From Neisseria brasiliensis (lineage in GTDB: Bacteria; Pseudomonadota; Gammaproteobacteria; Burkholderiales; Neisseriaceae), in contig NZ_CP046027.1 of the NCBI RefSeq assembly GCF_009671065.1, positions 2,356,001-2,420,000 of the forward strand: 64,000 nucleotides of DNA, in the 5' to 3' direction. This document shows, one piece after another, positions 8,680 to 17,185 of this stretch. The position numbers and the translations under genes were made by a program. The notes under the pieces are model-generated. The model ran no database searches and was not told where the DNA came from. It was given only the letters and a program-made list of their open reading frames with translations. Position 1 is the stretch's first letter, and each line of letters starts with the position of its first letter.

Positions 8680-9415
8680 GTTGGCCGCCGCCCAGCCAGC
8701 CTTGTTGGAAAATCAATGGCTCATTTTTCGGCTCGGTGCTGCTGTAATAGCGGGCAAATTTTTCGCGGTAAGGCAGCTTTTCACGCGCTTCACCAAATTC
8801 GGTCATGGTTTGCTCATAGGCTTCGAGGCCGTCTGAAAGCGTTTGGTCGTCGGGATAGCGGTTTTCAGCGTAAACGGTGTGTTCCGGCAAACGCGGTTTG
8901 ACGCGCATTTCAATGTCGGGCGTGCCGATACACAGGCCGAATAGGGGGAACGTGTTTTTTGGCAAATTCAACAATTCGATAATATTCGCCGCAATCATGC
9001 GGATGCCGCCGATATAGCAAGTGCCGTAGCCCAGACTTTCTGCTGCGACAACGGCATTTTGTGCCGCCAGAGAAGCATCGGTGACGGCGGTAATTAAGTT
9101 ATCGGAATGCGAAGCCGCGGTAAACGTGCCGTTATAGGCTTGCGAACACAATTCGCTGCGGTGTAAATCAGCGATGAAAATCAGAAAAGTGCTGCAGGTG
9201 GCAACTTGCGGATTAGCAGGTTGCAAGGCGGCGATTTGGCTGCGTAAGTTTTCATCGGTGATGTTGATGATGGTGTAGTGTTGGCCGTTCATCCATGAAG
9301 CCGCTTGGCGTGCACAATCGATGATGGTTTGCACGTCTTCCTGAGGCATGGTGATGCCGGTTTTGAAGTGACGGAATACGCGGTGGTTTTTCATGGTTTT
9401 GATGGCGTGATTCAT
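8672..9415 (-). CDS. Nitroreductase-family NAD(P)H oxidoreductase (NfsA/Frp-like)
   Basis: A 247-residue FMN-dependent nitroreductase-fold protein. Family features are the N-terminal HRVFRHFKTG segment, NAVVAAESLGYGTCYIGGIR near the middle, and LFGLCIGTPD followed by KPRLPEHTVY in the C-terminal half. The layout is that of the group A (NfsA/Frp) flavin reductases that reduce quinones, nitroaromatics or flavin. AAGGAC lies 7 nt before the chosen ATG; a second ATG seven codons on is possible. It overlaps the downstream hypothetical gene. Substrate cannot be assigned. Confidence 0.85.
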   Translation of the reverse strand: MNHAIKTMKNHRVFRHFKTGITMPQEDVQTIIDCARQAASWMNGQHYTIINITDENLRSQIAALQPANPQVATCSTFLIFIADLHRSELCSQAYNGTFTAASHSDNLITAVTDASLAAQNAVVAAESLGYGTCYIGGIRMIAANIIELLNLPKNTFPLFGLCIGTPDIEMRVKPRLPEHTVYAENRYPDDQTLSDGLEAYEQTMTEFGEAREKLPYREKFARYYSSTEPKNEPLIFQQGWLGGGQHD

Positions 9416-9571
9416 GGTTTTGTCCTTGCGGTTGCGTGTTTTACTGATTGTAAGGCGGTGTTTTTACGCCGTCTAGAGGAAAGGTCATCCCTTGATAGAA
9501 GATGTTTGGTGGATATTTGATTTAAAGCAGATTACAACCGCAAAAAAGCTGGCTAAAAATATTGCCTTTGC

Positions 9572-9577
9572 TATAAT
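9572..9577 (+). promoter_or_regulatory. -10 box upstream of the DUF465 gene
   Basis: A perfect TATAAT lies 79 nt upstream of the start at 9656, with no good -35. Between it and the gene, AACAC and GTGTT could pair as a small leader hairpin before a T-run (about 9601-9627). Confidence 0.4.
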
Positions 9578-9655
9578 GTAATCAAGAAATCGACAACACA
9601 ACACAGGTTTCACCGTGTTATTTTTACTTTGATTTAAAAAAGAGAGGAAAACAGT

Positions 9656-9877
9656 ATGTTCCCAGAATATCGCGAATTGATTTCTAAATTAAAACAAGAA
9701 GACGCACACTTCGCCCGCTTGTTTGACGAGCATAACGAATTGGACGACAAAATCACTGGCTTGGTAAACAATCCGGTTACTGCTGGCGCGGATGATATTG
9801 AAGAGCTGAAAAAAGAAAAATTGGCATTGAAAGACCGCTTGTATGAAATTTTGTTGAAAGCCGACGGTAAGGCTTAA
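9656..9877 (+). CDS. YdcH/DUF465 family protein
   Basis: A 73-residue, highly charged, helical protein beginning MFPEYRELISKLKQEDAHF and ending KLALKDRLYEILLKADG. It matches the small YdcH (DUF465) family, which folds as a helical hairpin; its function is not established. GAGAGGAAAAC precedes the ATG. The IS30 element inserted 10 bp past its stop, separating it from a hairpin at 11009-11032 that may have been its terminator. Confidence 0.9.
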   Translation: MFPEYRELISKLKQEDAHFARLFDEHNELDDKITGLVNNPVTAGADDIEELKKEKLALKDRLYEILLKADGKA

Positions 9878-9887
9878 GCATTGATTT

Positions 9888-10979
9888 AAAAGGCCCTTAC
9901 ATTCGCATTTCAAGTGCAACGCTCAAATGCCATTGGCAAGGGCTGCTGAAAACAGATCACCCGGTGTCTCATAGTCCAATGTCTTTCTCGGTCGGCGGTT
10001 AAGGGCCTCCTCAACCGCTTTAATCTTTTTAGCACCCAGTTTCCTAAAATCCGTCCCCTTTGGGAAGTATTGTCTGATCAGCCCGTTGGTATTCTCCACC
10101 AAGCCTTTTTCCCAAGAATGGTATGGACGGCAGAAGTAAGTTTCCGCACCCAGGGCTTTGGCAAAGGTTTTATGTCGGTAAAACTCTTTACCGTTATCCA
10201 AAGTAATCGTTTGAATGATATCTTTAAACGGCTTCAATGCCCGAATCACTACCCGGGCTACATCTTCTGCTTTGAAATTGCTGATTTTGCGGATAACGAC
10301 AAATTTGGTTTTTCTTTCAACAGCAACCACCAGTCCGCTTTTTTGATCTTTACCGACAATGGTGTCCATCTCGAAATCGCCGACCCGCTCTTTTTGATCG
10401 ACAATGGCAGGTCTGTGTTCAATGTCGGTTCTGTCCGGTACGCTGCCTTTTGTCCATGCACCGCTGCCGTATTTTCTGCGGTAGGGTTTGGAAACGATAC
10501 GCAGATGGGTGTACAGGTCGCCGCCGTTTTGACGGTCTTTGGCGAGATAGCGGTAAAGGGTGCTGTGGTGCAGTTTGATGTGTTGATGTTTCAGCAGGTA
10601 GCCGCAGACTTGTTCGGGGCTGTATTTTTGGGTAATCAGTTTGTTAACAGTCTGTTTGACGGCAGTAGTCAGTTTGGTTGGCTTTTTGTTTTTCTTTTTA
10701 ACTTCGCTTTGCTGTTGTGCTTTTCGGTAACAGTAGGTGCCGTTGACGGAATGCCGTCTGATTTCCCGACTGACGGTGGCGGGATGACAACCGATGTTCT
10801 GTGCGATTTGGTTTAGGGGTAGGTTGCGGTAATGTCTGGAAATGTAGTATCTTTGGTGTGAGGTCAGTTGTGTGTAGGCCATATTGCAATCTTTCTTGTC
10901 AGGAAAGGCAGTATACTACCGCATACTGGCCTTTTCTGTTATTGGAAATTGCACTTGTTAGGCGAATGTAAGGGCCTTT
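9888..10979. mobile_element. IS30-family insertion sequence (IS1655-like)
   Basis: The ends are inverted repeats. AAAGGCCCTTACATTCGC is present at both tips, followed after a few mismatches by CAAGTGCAA on each side. The 1092-bp element carries one intact minus-strand transposase. I see no convincing target duplication, although IS30 elements make only 2-3 bp duplications. Confidence 0.88.
9923..10882 (-). CDS. IS30-family transposase
   Basis: An intact 319-residue DDE transposase. The N-terminal helix-turn-helix reads LNQIAQNIGCHPATVSREIR (residues 24-43). The catalytic positions are visible: D in GDFEMDTIVG, D in TLDNGKEF, and E in HSWEKGLVENTNGLIRQYFP, the last being diagnostic of IS30. 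No frameshift is seen, so the element may be active. Confidence 0.93.
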   Translation of the reverse strand: MAYTQLTSHQRYYISRHYRNLPLNQIAQNIGCHPATVSREIRRHSVNGTYCYRKAQQQSEVKKKNKKPTKLTTAVKQTVNKLITQKYSPEQVCGYLLKHQHIKLHHSTLYRYLAKDRQNGGDLYTHLRIVSKPYRRKYGSGAWTKGSVPDRTDIEHRPAIVDQKERVGDFEMDTIVGKDQKSGLVVAVERKTKFVVIRKISNFKAEDVARVVIRALKPFKDIIQTITLDNGKEFYRHKTFAKALGAETYFCRPYHSWEKGLVENTNGLIRQYFPKGTDFRKLGAKKIKAVEEALNRRPRKTLDYETPGDLFSAALANGI

Positions 10980-11273
10980 TCATTGTATAGAAGAAAAACG
11001 ATTCATCTAAACCACGCAAAGCGGTGTGGTTTCAGTTTACCGCTAATCGAGAAATATTTGAAAATCATTAAAAATAAGTTGCTGATTTTGGAAAATTTGA
11101 CTATTCTTGACACCTACTTTACATTTTATAGCGCACCCATCGGCGTTTTCAAGCGGCTGATGTTGGTTTTTGCTTAATAAAAGTAAAGCTTGAATTGGTC
11201 ATGTCTGTGGCGGTGTCAAACCAAAATAGCGCATGATATTTGATTGTACAGATAAGAAAAACAGGTGGTACAC
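10980..11273. other. IS-flanking intergenic region before brnQ
   Basis: About 290 bp of AT-rich sequence. It holds a hairpin at 11009-11032 (AAACCAC pairing with GTGGTTT) and the presumed brnQ promoter region; no clear -35/-10 stands out. A 64-codon plus-strand reading at 10983 looks non-coding. Confidence 0.5.
11009..11032 (+). terminator. Possible original terminator of the DUF465 gene
   Basis: AAACCAC...GTGGTTT stem with an inner GC loop, followed by CAGTTT. The IS30 element now separates it from the gene it probably served. Confidence 0.35.
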
Positions 11274-12599
11274 ATGAATTCTTCAGGAAATCAAAAGGCA
11301 TCGCTCTGGGCTGTCGGCCTGATGCTGTTTGCTTTGTTTTTTGGTGCCGGTAATTTGATTTTCCCTGCATTTTTGGGACAACAGGCCGGTGAAAATTGGT
11401 TTTCGGCCATGCTCGGCTTTTTGCTGACCGGTGCCGGTTTGCCTTTATTGGGTGTGATTGCGATTGGTTATTCCAACTCGCGCGACGTGCAGGTATTGGC
11501 CTCACGCGTGACCCCTTTATATGGTATTTTGTTTGCTTCAGCGCTGTATTTGGCGATTGGTCCTTTGTTTGCCACGCCGCGCACGGCAACGGTATCGTTT
11601 GAAATCGGTGTGGTGCCTTATATCAGCGAAGAAAACAAAACGCTGGCTTTGGCATTGTTTAGTTTATTCTTTTTCGGCGTGGCTTATTGGCTGTCGTTGT
11701 CGCCGGGCAAACTGGTCGGCCGTATCGGTAAAATTTTGACACCTGCGTTGTTGGTGACCATTGCCATTTTGATGGGCTATGCCGCGATGAACCCGATGGG
11801 TGCGCTGACTGCGCCACAAGGTGATTTTGCCATTCGTCCGTTTGCTAAAGGTATTTTGGAAGGCTACGGCACCATGGATGCGCTGGCATCGTTGGTATTC
11901 GCCATCATTGTGATTGATGCCGTACGCGCCATGGGCGTGGACAACCGCGCAGAATTGTTGCGCACTACCACCGTGGCTGGTGTGGTTGCCGCGGCATGCT
12001 TGGCTTTGGTTTACCTGATGATTGGCTACATGGGTGCCACCAGCGTGGCCGGTTTGGGTATGCAGGAAAACGGTGCGGCAGTGTTGTCGAAAACTGCGCA
12101 ATTTTATTTTGGCAACGCCGGCAATATTTTGCTGAGCGTGATTGTATTCTTGGCGTGTTTGAGTACAGCAATCGGCTTGATCGTAGCCAATGCGGAATTC
12201 TTCAACCGCTTGTGCCCGGGTATTTCTTACAAAACATTTGTGACCATTTTCACTTTGGTATCGATGGGTTTTGCCAACAAAGGTTTGGCCGGTATCATCA
12301 GCTTCTCGATTCCGGTGTTGATGCTGCTTTACCCGCTGACCGTGGTGATTATTTTGCTGGCGTTCTTGCATAACCTGTTCGGCGGTGGCCGTATTGTGTA
12401 TATCTGCACCATCTTCTTCACCCTGATTGTGGGTGTATTGGATGCCTACAAAGCCGCATTCGGCTTTAGTGATGAAACAGCTGCTGCGATTAACAACGCT
12501 TTGCCGCTGTACGATATCGGTTTGGGCTGGGTAGTGCCTGCAGTAGTTGGCTTTATTTTGGGCTGCATCCTGAATGCAGTGTTTAAAAAGAAAGCTTAA
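11274..12599 (+). CDS. brnQ: Branched-chain amino acid:cation symporter (LIVCS family)
   Basis: A 441-residue multi-pass inner-membrane transporter importing Leu, Ile and Val with a cation. About twelve hydrophobic segments are visible. The N-terminus is typical of the family (LFFGAGNLIFPAFLGQQAGE), and so is the RTATVSFEIGVVPY segment near residue 100. I start at the ATG at 11274 because AGGTGG lies 5 nt upstream; a GTG 9 nt earlier is in frame. It ends just before a DUS terminator. Upstream is an IS30 insertion that may have altered its promoter context. Confidence 0.93.
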   Translation: MNSSGNQKASLWAVGLMLFALFFGAGNLIFPAFLGQQAGENWFSAMLGFLLTGAGLPLLGVIAIGYSNSRDVQVLASRVTPLYGILFASALYLAIGPLFATPRTATVSFEIGVVPYISEENKTLALALFSLFFFGVAYWLSLSPGKLVGRIGKILTPALLVTIAILMGYAAMNPMGALTAPQGDFAIRPFAKGILEGYGTMDALASLVFAIIVIDAVRAMGVDNRAELLRTTTVAGVVAAACLALVYLMIGYMGATSVAGLGMQENGAAVLSKTAQFYFGNAGNILLSVIVFLACLSTAIGLIVANAEFFNRLCPGISYKTFVTIFTLVSMGFANKGLAGIISFSIPVLMLLYPLTVVIILLAFLHNLFGGGRIVYICTIFFTLIVGVLDAYKAAFGFSDETAAAINNALPLYDIGLGWVVPAVVGFILGCILNAVFKKKA

Positions 12600-12619
12600 T
12601 CTGCTTGCCGGATAAATAA

Positions 12620-12671
12620 AAAAAGGCCGTCTGAAAAAAGATACACGAAATCTTTTTCAGACGGCCTTTTT
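12620..12671. terminator. DUS terminator after brnQ
   Basis: AAAAAGGCCGTCTGAAAAAA pairs with the complementary DUS about 20 nt on, then a T-run. Confidence 0.75.
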
Positions 12672-12716
12672 ATCGGCATTCTGTTTTACAATAGCGATTC
12701 GCTTATTTAGAAGTAT

Positions 12717-12859
12717 GAGACCTTTGCAAAACCCCGAATTTGAGTGCAGTTCGAAGTTAGAGCAGCGCAGAAAGCGCAGACATATCACAAAGATAGGCAA
12801 GCTTTCGAGCAACGCATAACGAAGAAATGTGCCAAAGATGGGGATTTTGCAAAAGTCTC
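12717..12859. repeat. 143-bp miniature inverted-repeat element (IS1106/IS5-like ends)
   Basis: Terminal inverted repeats GAGACCTTTGCAAAACCCC and GAGACTTTTGCAAAATCCC (reading inwards) enclose about 105 bp with no ORF of merit. AGTAT flanks both sides (12712-12716, 12860-12864), which looks like a target-site duplication. A homologous copy lies in opposite orientation at 63217-63361. The tips resemble those of Neisseria IS5-family elements, so it is probably mobilised in trans. Confidence 0.75.
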
Positions 12860-12889
12860 AGTATTTGATTCCGCCTACTTGGATTAATT

Positions 12890-13812
12890 ATGTCCGCCAT
12901 TTTTACCATTATCGCCCCCGTTTTTTGATGATTGCCATCGGCTATGGTGCGATGCGGCAACAGATTTTTAGCCGTGAACAGCTTGATGGCTTGGGCAAAT
13001 TTGTCATCAAAATCGGTATGCCCATGATGGTGTTTAACGCCATTGCTACACGGCCAATTGCCGATGTGTTTAAGCCGGAATATTTCTACGGCTACACGCT
13101 GGCTTCAGGTTTGTTGTTTTTTATCAGTTGGTACGCCACGAAAAAACGCGGCTTGGATCCGAAATTGGCTGCGTTAAACGGTTTGGCGGTGGGAATGTCG
13201 AATTCCGGTTTTGTCGGCTATCCTTTGCTTCTGATGGCGATTGGTCCGGCGGCCGGCGTGTATTTTGCCATGAACGTGCTGACGGAAAACCTGCTGATTT
13301 TGCCATTAATGTTTATTTTTCTGGATTTGGCTAAGGGCGGGCAGACCAATTATTGGGCATTGTTTACCCGAATTGGTAAGGGCTTGCTGACCAATCCGAT
13401 TATTATTTCCATGCCCATCGGCTTGATTTTTGCTTTTGGCTGGCTACCATTGCCAGCCTTTATGGACAAACTTTCCGCCATGCTGGCCACGGCTACATCA
13501 CCGCTGGCTCTGTTTATGATTGGTGGCAATCTTTACGGCATGAGTATTCGTGGTAATGTGAAAGACATGGCGTGGGTGACGTTTGGCAAATTGGCTTTGT
13601 GTCCGCTGGTGGTGTTTGCCTGCTTGTGGTTGATGGGCGCGGATAAGGATATGTTGTTTGCCGGCGTGTTGTTTGCGACTACACCAATGGCCAGTCTGTA
13701 TGCGCTGTTTGGTGGCATTCATGGTTTTGTCAAGGAAACATCGGGCGCAATGCTGATGGCGACTTTGCTGTCGATTATCCCGATTTCACTGGTGTTGATG
13801 TGGCATCATTAA
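12890..13812 (+). CDS. AEC (auxin efflux carrier) family transporter, reading frame shifted at a T-tract near the start
   Basis: A membrane transporter of about 308 residues in the original frame, related to malonate/malate/auxin carriers, with some ten hydrophobic segments. The natural N-terminus MSAIFTIIAPVF is encoded from the ATG at 12890, but the frame then meets TGA after a six-T run (12921-12926). One extra T would join it to LMIAIGYGAMRQQIF in the frame that stays open to 13812. A 327-residue open frame from 12829 exists only because it reads out of the neighbouring miniature element in the wrong frame. Either the gene is off or phase variable, or the read has a homopolymer error. Substrate unknown. 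Confidence 0.8.
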
Positions 13813-13839
13813 ATAATGATAAAACAAAGGAAACGATAA

Positions 13840-14079
13840 ATGAAATTAACGTTGATGTTCCGCGAGTATTGCAGCTTGTGCCACAAAATGCGCGAGCAAT
13901 TGCAGCCGTTCCAGCAGGAATTTGGTTTTGAATTGGATGTGGTTGATGTGGATGAAGATCCGCTTTTAGAAGAAAAATACAATGAATTAGTGCCGGTGTT
14001 GCTGCATGGCGAGCATGAGATCTGCCATTGGTTTTTAGATGAAGACAAATTAAAAGCCTATCTTCAAGCGCAATCTTGA
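13840..14079 (+). CDS. Glutaredoxin-like (DUF836) thioredoxin-fold protein
   Basis: A 79-residue thioredoxin-fold protein starting MKLTLMFREYCSLCHKMREQ. The CSLC motif at residues 11-14 has the CxxC spacing of glutaredoxins. The later DVDEDPLLEEKYNELVPVLL contains the usual cis-Pro (VPV). It matches the short DUF836/glutaredoxin-like family; its partner is unknown. AAAGGAAACGATAA precedes the start. It follows the AEC gene by 27 bp and is probably cotranscribed. A perfect AT-type DUS hairpin ends the unit. Confidence 0.88.
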   Translation: MKLTLMFREYCSLCHKMREQLQPFQQEFGFELDVVDVDEDPLLEEKYNELVPVLLHGEHEICHWFLDEDKLKAYLQAQS

Positions 14080-14084
14080 TATAA

Positions 14085-14114
14085 CTATGCCGTCTGAAAT
14101 TTCAGACGGCATAG
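14085..14114. terminator. AT-DUS terminator
   Basis: A perfect inverted repeat of CTATGCCGTCTGAA with a 2-nt loop. It is one of the few AT-dialect pairs in the window. Confidence 0.75.
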
Positions 14115-14125
14115 TAGAAATGGTA

Positions 14126-14152
14126 AAGGTGCAACCCAGCATGGTGCACCTT
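14126..14152. repeat. Small non-DUS hairpin
   Basis: AAGGTGCA pairs with TGCACCTT over an 11-nt loop. It lies just past the stop of the 31-aa minus-strand ORF and may end its transcript. Confidence 0.35.
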
Positions 14153-14160
14153 GATTTTAC

Positions 14161-14256
14161 TTAACGACTTTGCACTTGTGCAGGAGTCGTCGGTTTGTTG
14201 CTAAAAGAGGCGCGTTTGGCGGCCTGGAAAATTGACTGACGTCGACGATGTTGCAT
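14161..14256 (-). CDS. Candidate 31-aa basic peptide
   Basis: A short frame starting MQHRRRQSIFQAAKRASF and ending in QVQSR. It is strongly basic and soluble. AAAGGAAG lies 7 nt upstream of the ATG, and a hairpin follows the stop. The surrounding 14115-14455 region has no other gene. Coding status rests on the ribosome site and codon pattern only. Confidence 0.4.
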   Translation of the reverse strand: MQHRRRQSIFQAAKRASFSNKPTTPAQVQSR

Positions 14257-14455
14257 AAAGATACTTCCTTTCACTTTGTTGCTTTTTGCAGATTATGTTT
14301 TTTTATCAAACCTGCAATATTTATCGTGAGATGTTATGTTGGCATAATAGGCGCTTTTCACAGAATTGAATACAGCAATTATGTAAAGTTGCTGTGTTTT
14401 TCTGTTAGTGCGTATCATAGCGTACAATAATGACAAGATTTTGACGTCAAATAAA
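14257..14455. other. AT-rich intergenic region
   Basis: Roughly 200 bp between the 31-aa ORF and the rmlD terminator. A 60-codon plus-strand reading from 14248 has no ribosome site and looks non-coding. The promoter of the small peptide should be here; I cannot fix it. Confidence 0.4.
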
Positions 14456-14495
14456 AAGGCCGTCTGAAATGATTAAATTAGTTTCAGACGGCCTT
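14456..14495. terminator. DUS terminator after rmlD-like gene
   Basis: AAGGCCGTCTGAAA and its complement with a 12-nt loop, 23 bp past the stop. Confidence 0.75.
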
Positions 14496-14517
14496 ACTTG
14501 ATTGTTGATGGGTTTGC

Positions 14518-15381
14518 TTAGTTTAATTTACCCATGATGTCGTTTAAGGCTTTTTGCCAGTCGGACGCTTTTACCTTGAAATCACGTTCAATTTTATGAT
14601 TGTCCATCACGCTGTATGTCGGACGCGGCGCGGGAACAGGGTATTCACTGCTTGGGATGCCTTTGAGCTCAGGCATTTTGAAGCCATTAATATGCTTGGC
14701 TGCAGTTTGGAATACGGCATCAGCAAATTCGTACCAGCTCACTGATTTGTTGCCGCAATAGTGGTAAATGCCGCGATGCATTTCCGGTTCGCCAATGATG
14801 CTGACAATGGCAGCGGCCAAGTCACCGGCATAAGTCGGGTTGCCGGTTTGATCGTTGACGACAGATAAGCTGTCGCGCTCGTCGGCCAAGCGCAGCATGG
14901 TTTTGACAAAGTTGTTGCCGTATTCGCTGAATAACCAAGACGAGCGGATAATCACTGCTTCGGGGTGTGCAGCCAAGGCCAACAGTTCACCCGCGAGTTT
15001 ACTCTTGCCGTAAACGCTTTGCGGGTTGGTTGAGTCGGTTGTGCGATACGGGCTTTTGGCATTGCCGTCAAATACGTAATCGGTGGAAACATGAATAAAG
15101 CGCGCGTGAATTTTTTGCGCGGCAGCGGCCAAATGATGCACGGCTTGGGCGTTGACGGCAAAGGCATTACTGACATCGGTTTCGGCTTTATCGACAGCAG
15201 TATAAGCAGCGGCATTGACCACAACATCGGGTTGGAAATTTTGCACCATGTTGTTCACAGCTTCGGCATCGGTAATATTCAAAGAGCTTGAATCCGTGGC
15301 AATCAATTCCCAGCTTTCAGGTAAGCGGTCGCGTAGACAATGGGCTAATTGGCCTTTCGAGCCGGTCAGTAAAATTCGCAT
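14518..15381 (-). CDS. rfbD: dTDP-4-dehydrorhamnose reductase (RmlD-like)
   Basis: A 287-residue short-chain dehydrogenase. The N-terminal nucleotide motif is RILLTGSKGQLAHCL. The NAAAYTAVDKAE segment, STDYVFDGNA and the catalytic YGKSK motif (VYGKSKLAGE) are all present, which is typical of RmlD rather than other SDRs. In its pathway it makes dTDP-L-rhamnose for surface glycans. Here it stands alone, with no rmlA, B or C in the window. The start at 15381 is preceded by GGAGAAG; the frame opens 66 nt further up without a site. Confidence 0.88.
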   Translation of the reverse strand: MRILLTGSKGQLAHCLRDRLPESWELIATDSSSLNITDAEAVNNMVQNFQPDVVVNAAAYTAVDKAETDVSNAFAVNAQAVHHLAAAAQKIHARFIHVSTDYVFDGNAKSPYRTTDSTNPQSVYGKSKLAGELLALAAHPEAVIIRSSWLFSEYGNNFVKTMLRLADERDSLSVVNDQTGNPTYAGDLAAAIVSIIGEPEMHRGIYHYCGNKSVSWYEFADAVFQTAAKHINGFKMPELKGIPSSEYPVPAPRPTYSVMDNHKIERDFKVKASDWQKALNDIMGKLN

Positions 15382-15603
15382 ATGGGCTTCTCCTTGCTGT
15401 CGGAACAAATAAAGTAGTAGGCTGTAATTAGTCGTATTATAGAGCAAATTTGCCTAATCGATTATCCGGAAATTTATTTTCTTATTTATTTTTTTAATCA
15501 AAAAATAATTTTTAGGTTATACTCGAAAACAAGTTTTCAGACGGCCATCAAAAATGATGGCGTGATGGAAAATTTTTTGACACATTATGTGATGGAGAGT
15601 GCA

Positions 15604-16194
15604 ATGTTTAAAAAATGGTTGGCCGTTTTGGCCGTGATGACATCAATGTTCAGCTTGAGCGGTTGCGGTTACAATACCATGCAAACGCAAGACGAAGCAG
15701 CCAATGCGGCTTGGTCGGAAGTGTTGAACCAATATCAACGCCGCGCGGATTTGATTCCGAATCTGGTGAATACGGTAAAAGGTTATGCGACTCATGAAGA
15801 AGAAGTGTTTACCAAAGTCACCGAAGCGCGCAGCAAAGTGGGCAGCATGCAGTTGAGCGCTGAAGATGCCAGCAATCCTGAAAAATTGAAGCAATTCCAA
15901 CAAGCGCAGGGTGAATTGAGTGGTGCGTTGTCGCGCTTATTGGTGGTGTCGGAAAACTATCCGCAATTGAAAGCCGACCAAAATTTCCGCGATTTGCAGG
16001 CGCAATTGGAAGGCACGGAAAACCGTATTTCCATCGCGCGCAACAGCTACATCAAAGCGGTGCAAACTTATAACACCACTTTGCGCCAGTTCCCGCAAAA
16101 CATTACCGCAAAAATTTTCGGTATGCAGCCGCGTGCGAACTTTAGCGTAGAGAATGAAGGTGCGATTTCGAATGCGCCTGCCGTGCAGTTTTAA
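15604..16194 (+). CDS. LemA family lipoprotein
   Basis: A 196-residue protein starting MFKKWLAVLAVMTSMF with lipobox LSGC. The mature part carries the LemA hallmarks NAAWSEVLNQYQRRADLIPN and YPQLKADQNFRDLQAQLEGT, then helices to the C-terminus. LemA proteins are small membrane-attached helical bundles of unsettled function, often beside TPM-domain genes, as here. GGAGAG precedes the chosen ATG; in-frame ATGs at 15562 and 15592 are less likely. A DUS terminator separates it from the next two genes. Confidence 0.92.
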   Translation: MFKKWLAVLAVMTSMFSLSGCGYNTMQTQDEAANAAWSEVLNQYQRRADLIPNLVNTVKGYATHEEEVFTKVTEARSKVGSMQLSAEDASNPEKLKQFQQAQGELSGALSRLLVVSENYPQLKADQNFRDLQAQLEGTENRISIARNSYIKAVQTYNTTLRQFPQNITAKIFGMQPRANFSVENEGAISNAPAVQF

Positions 16195-16201
16195 GCATTA
16201 A

Positions 16202-16246
16202 CTTTTCAGACGGCCTGTTCATTTATGGTGAACAGGCCGTCTGAAG
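16202..16246. terminator. Long DUS hairpin between lemA and TPM gene
   Basis: Two AG-DUS extended by paired GTTCA/TGAAC give a stem of about 18 bp with a 7-nt loop. Confidence 0.7.
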
Positions 16247-16294
16247 TCATGGATAAAATGGTTTATGACCATTAAAATCCGGAAAGGCAAAGCT

Positions 16295-17185
16295 ATGCAA
16301 TCTGTGATTCATGAAACAGGTCTTGCGCTGGCCATGCTGCTGAGCAGTTTTTTGCTGTTTGCTGCCGAATTAACCGCCATTCCGCCGCTCACGGCGCCGG
16401 TGATGGACAGTGCGCAGATGATGAGTGCTGAAGCGCGAGTCGAGCTGAATACGCATTTGACACAATACAGCAAAGAAAAAGGCAGCCAGATTGTGGTGTT
16501 GACCGTGCCGGCGATTTCACCGGAAAGCCCGTTTGATTATGCCTTGCGCGTGATGGAAACATGGCAACCGGGTCGCAAAGACATCAACGATGGTGTCTTG
16601 CTGCTGCTGGTGCGTGATGAGCGCAAAACGCATTTGGCCGTCGGCCGCGGCTTGGAGGGCGCAATTCCTGATGTGTACGCCAAGCGTATTTTAGATGATG
16701 TGATGCGACCGTATTTGCAGCAAGGCCAAACTGATGCTGCGATTTATCAAGCAGTCGGGCAAATCGAACGGCTGATTGCCGGCGAGGGTTTGCCAGAAGC
16801 GGCGACCAGTGAATATGCCGAGCCGGCAGGTGAAGATGCATGGATGATGTTGCTGTTTGTGCCATTGGTGGCCGGCAGTTTCTTGAAATCCATTTTCGGC
16901 CGTATTTTAGGCAGTCTGATTACCGGCGGTGTGATGTTTGGTTTAACAGCCATGTTCGGCTGGGCATTGTGGATTGGCATCATTGCGGCCATCGGCGGAA
17001 CCTTGTTTACGTTCTTATTGGGTTCGAGCGCCTTTATTTCCGGCGGCGGAGGTGGTTTCGGCGGCGGCTTTGGCGGCAGTAGCCCACGCGGCGGCTGGAG
17101 AAACGGCGGCGGTGACTTCGGAGGAGGCGGCTTCGGTGGCGGTGGCGGTGGTTTTGGTGGCGGTGGCGCTTCAGGGAGCTGGTAA
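16295..17185 (+). CDS. TPM-domain membrane protein with Gly-rich tail (YgcG family)
   Basis: A 296-residue protein: an N-terminal hydrophobic signal (ETGLALAMLLSSFLLFAA), then a TPM domain (PVMDSAQMMSAEARVELN through LLVRDERKTHLAVGRGLEG), two or three membrane segments (residues ~180-250), and a C-terminal Gly/Phe-rich tail. It matches the YgcG/TPM (Psb32-like) family found with LemA. The start at 16295 has GGAAAGG 7 nt upstream; the frame opens 30 nt earlier without a site. It shares its last base with the next ATG (TAATG), implying translational coupling. Confidence 0.88.
   Translation: MQSVIHETGLALAMLLSSFLLFAAELTAIPPLTAPVMDSAQMMSAEARVELNTHLTQYSKEKGSQIVVLTVPAISPESPFDYALRVMETWQPGRKDINDGVLLLLVRDERKTHLAVGRGLEGAIPDVYAKRILDDVMRPYLQQGQTDAAIYQAVGQIERLIAGEGLPEAATSEYAEPAGEDAWMMLLFVPLVAGSFLKSIFGRILGSLITGGVMFGLTAMFGWALWIGIIAAIGGTLFTFLLGSSAFISGGGGGFGGGFGGSSPRGGWRNGGGDFGGGGFGGGGGGFGGGGASGSW

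Noticed and set aside
10983..11177. 64-codon plus-strand frame right after the IS30 element
   Set aside because: No ribosome site, AT-driven composition, and it reads through a hairpin.
11664..12371. 235-codon minus-strand frame across brnQ
   Set aside because: His/Gln-rich antisense shadow of a clear membrane transporter gene; no ribosome site.
12757..12960. 67-codon minus-strand frame in the miniature element and AEC start
   Set aside because: Lies within repeat sequence; the homologous copy at 63217 has a different product and no ribosome site.
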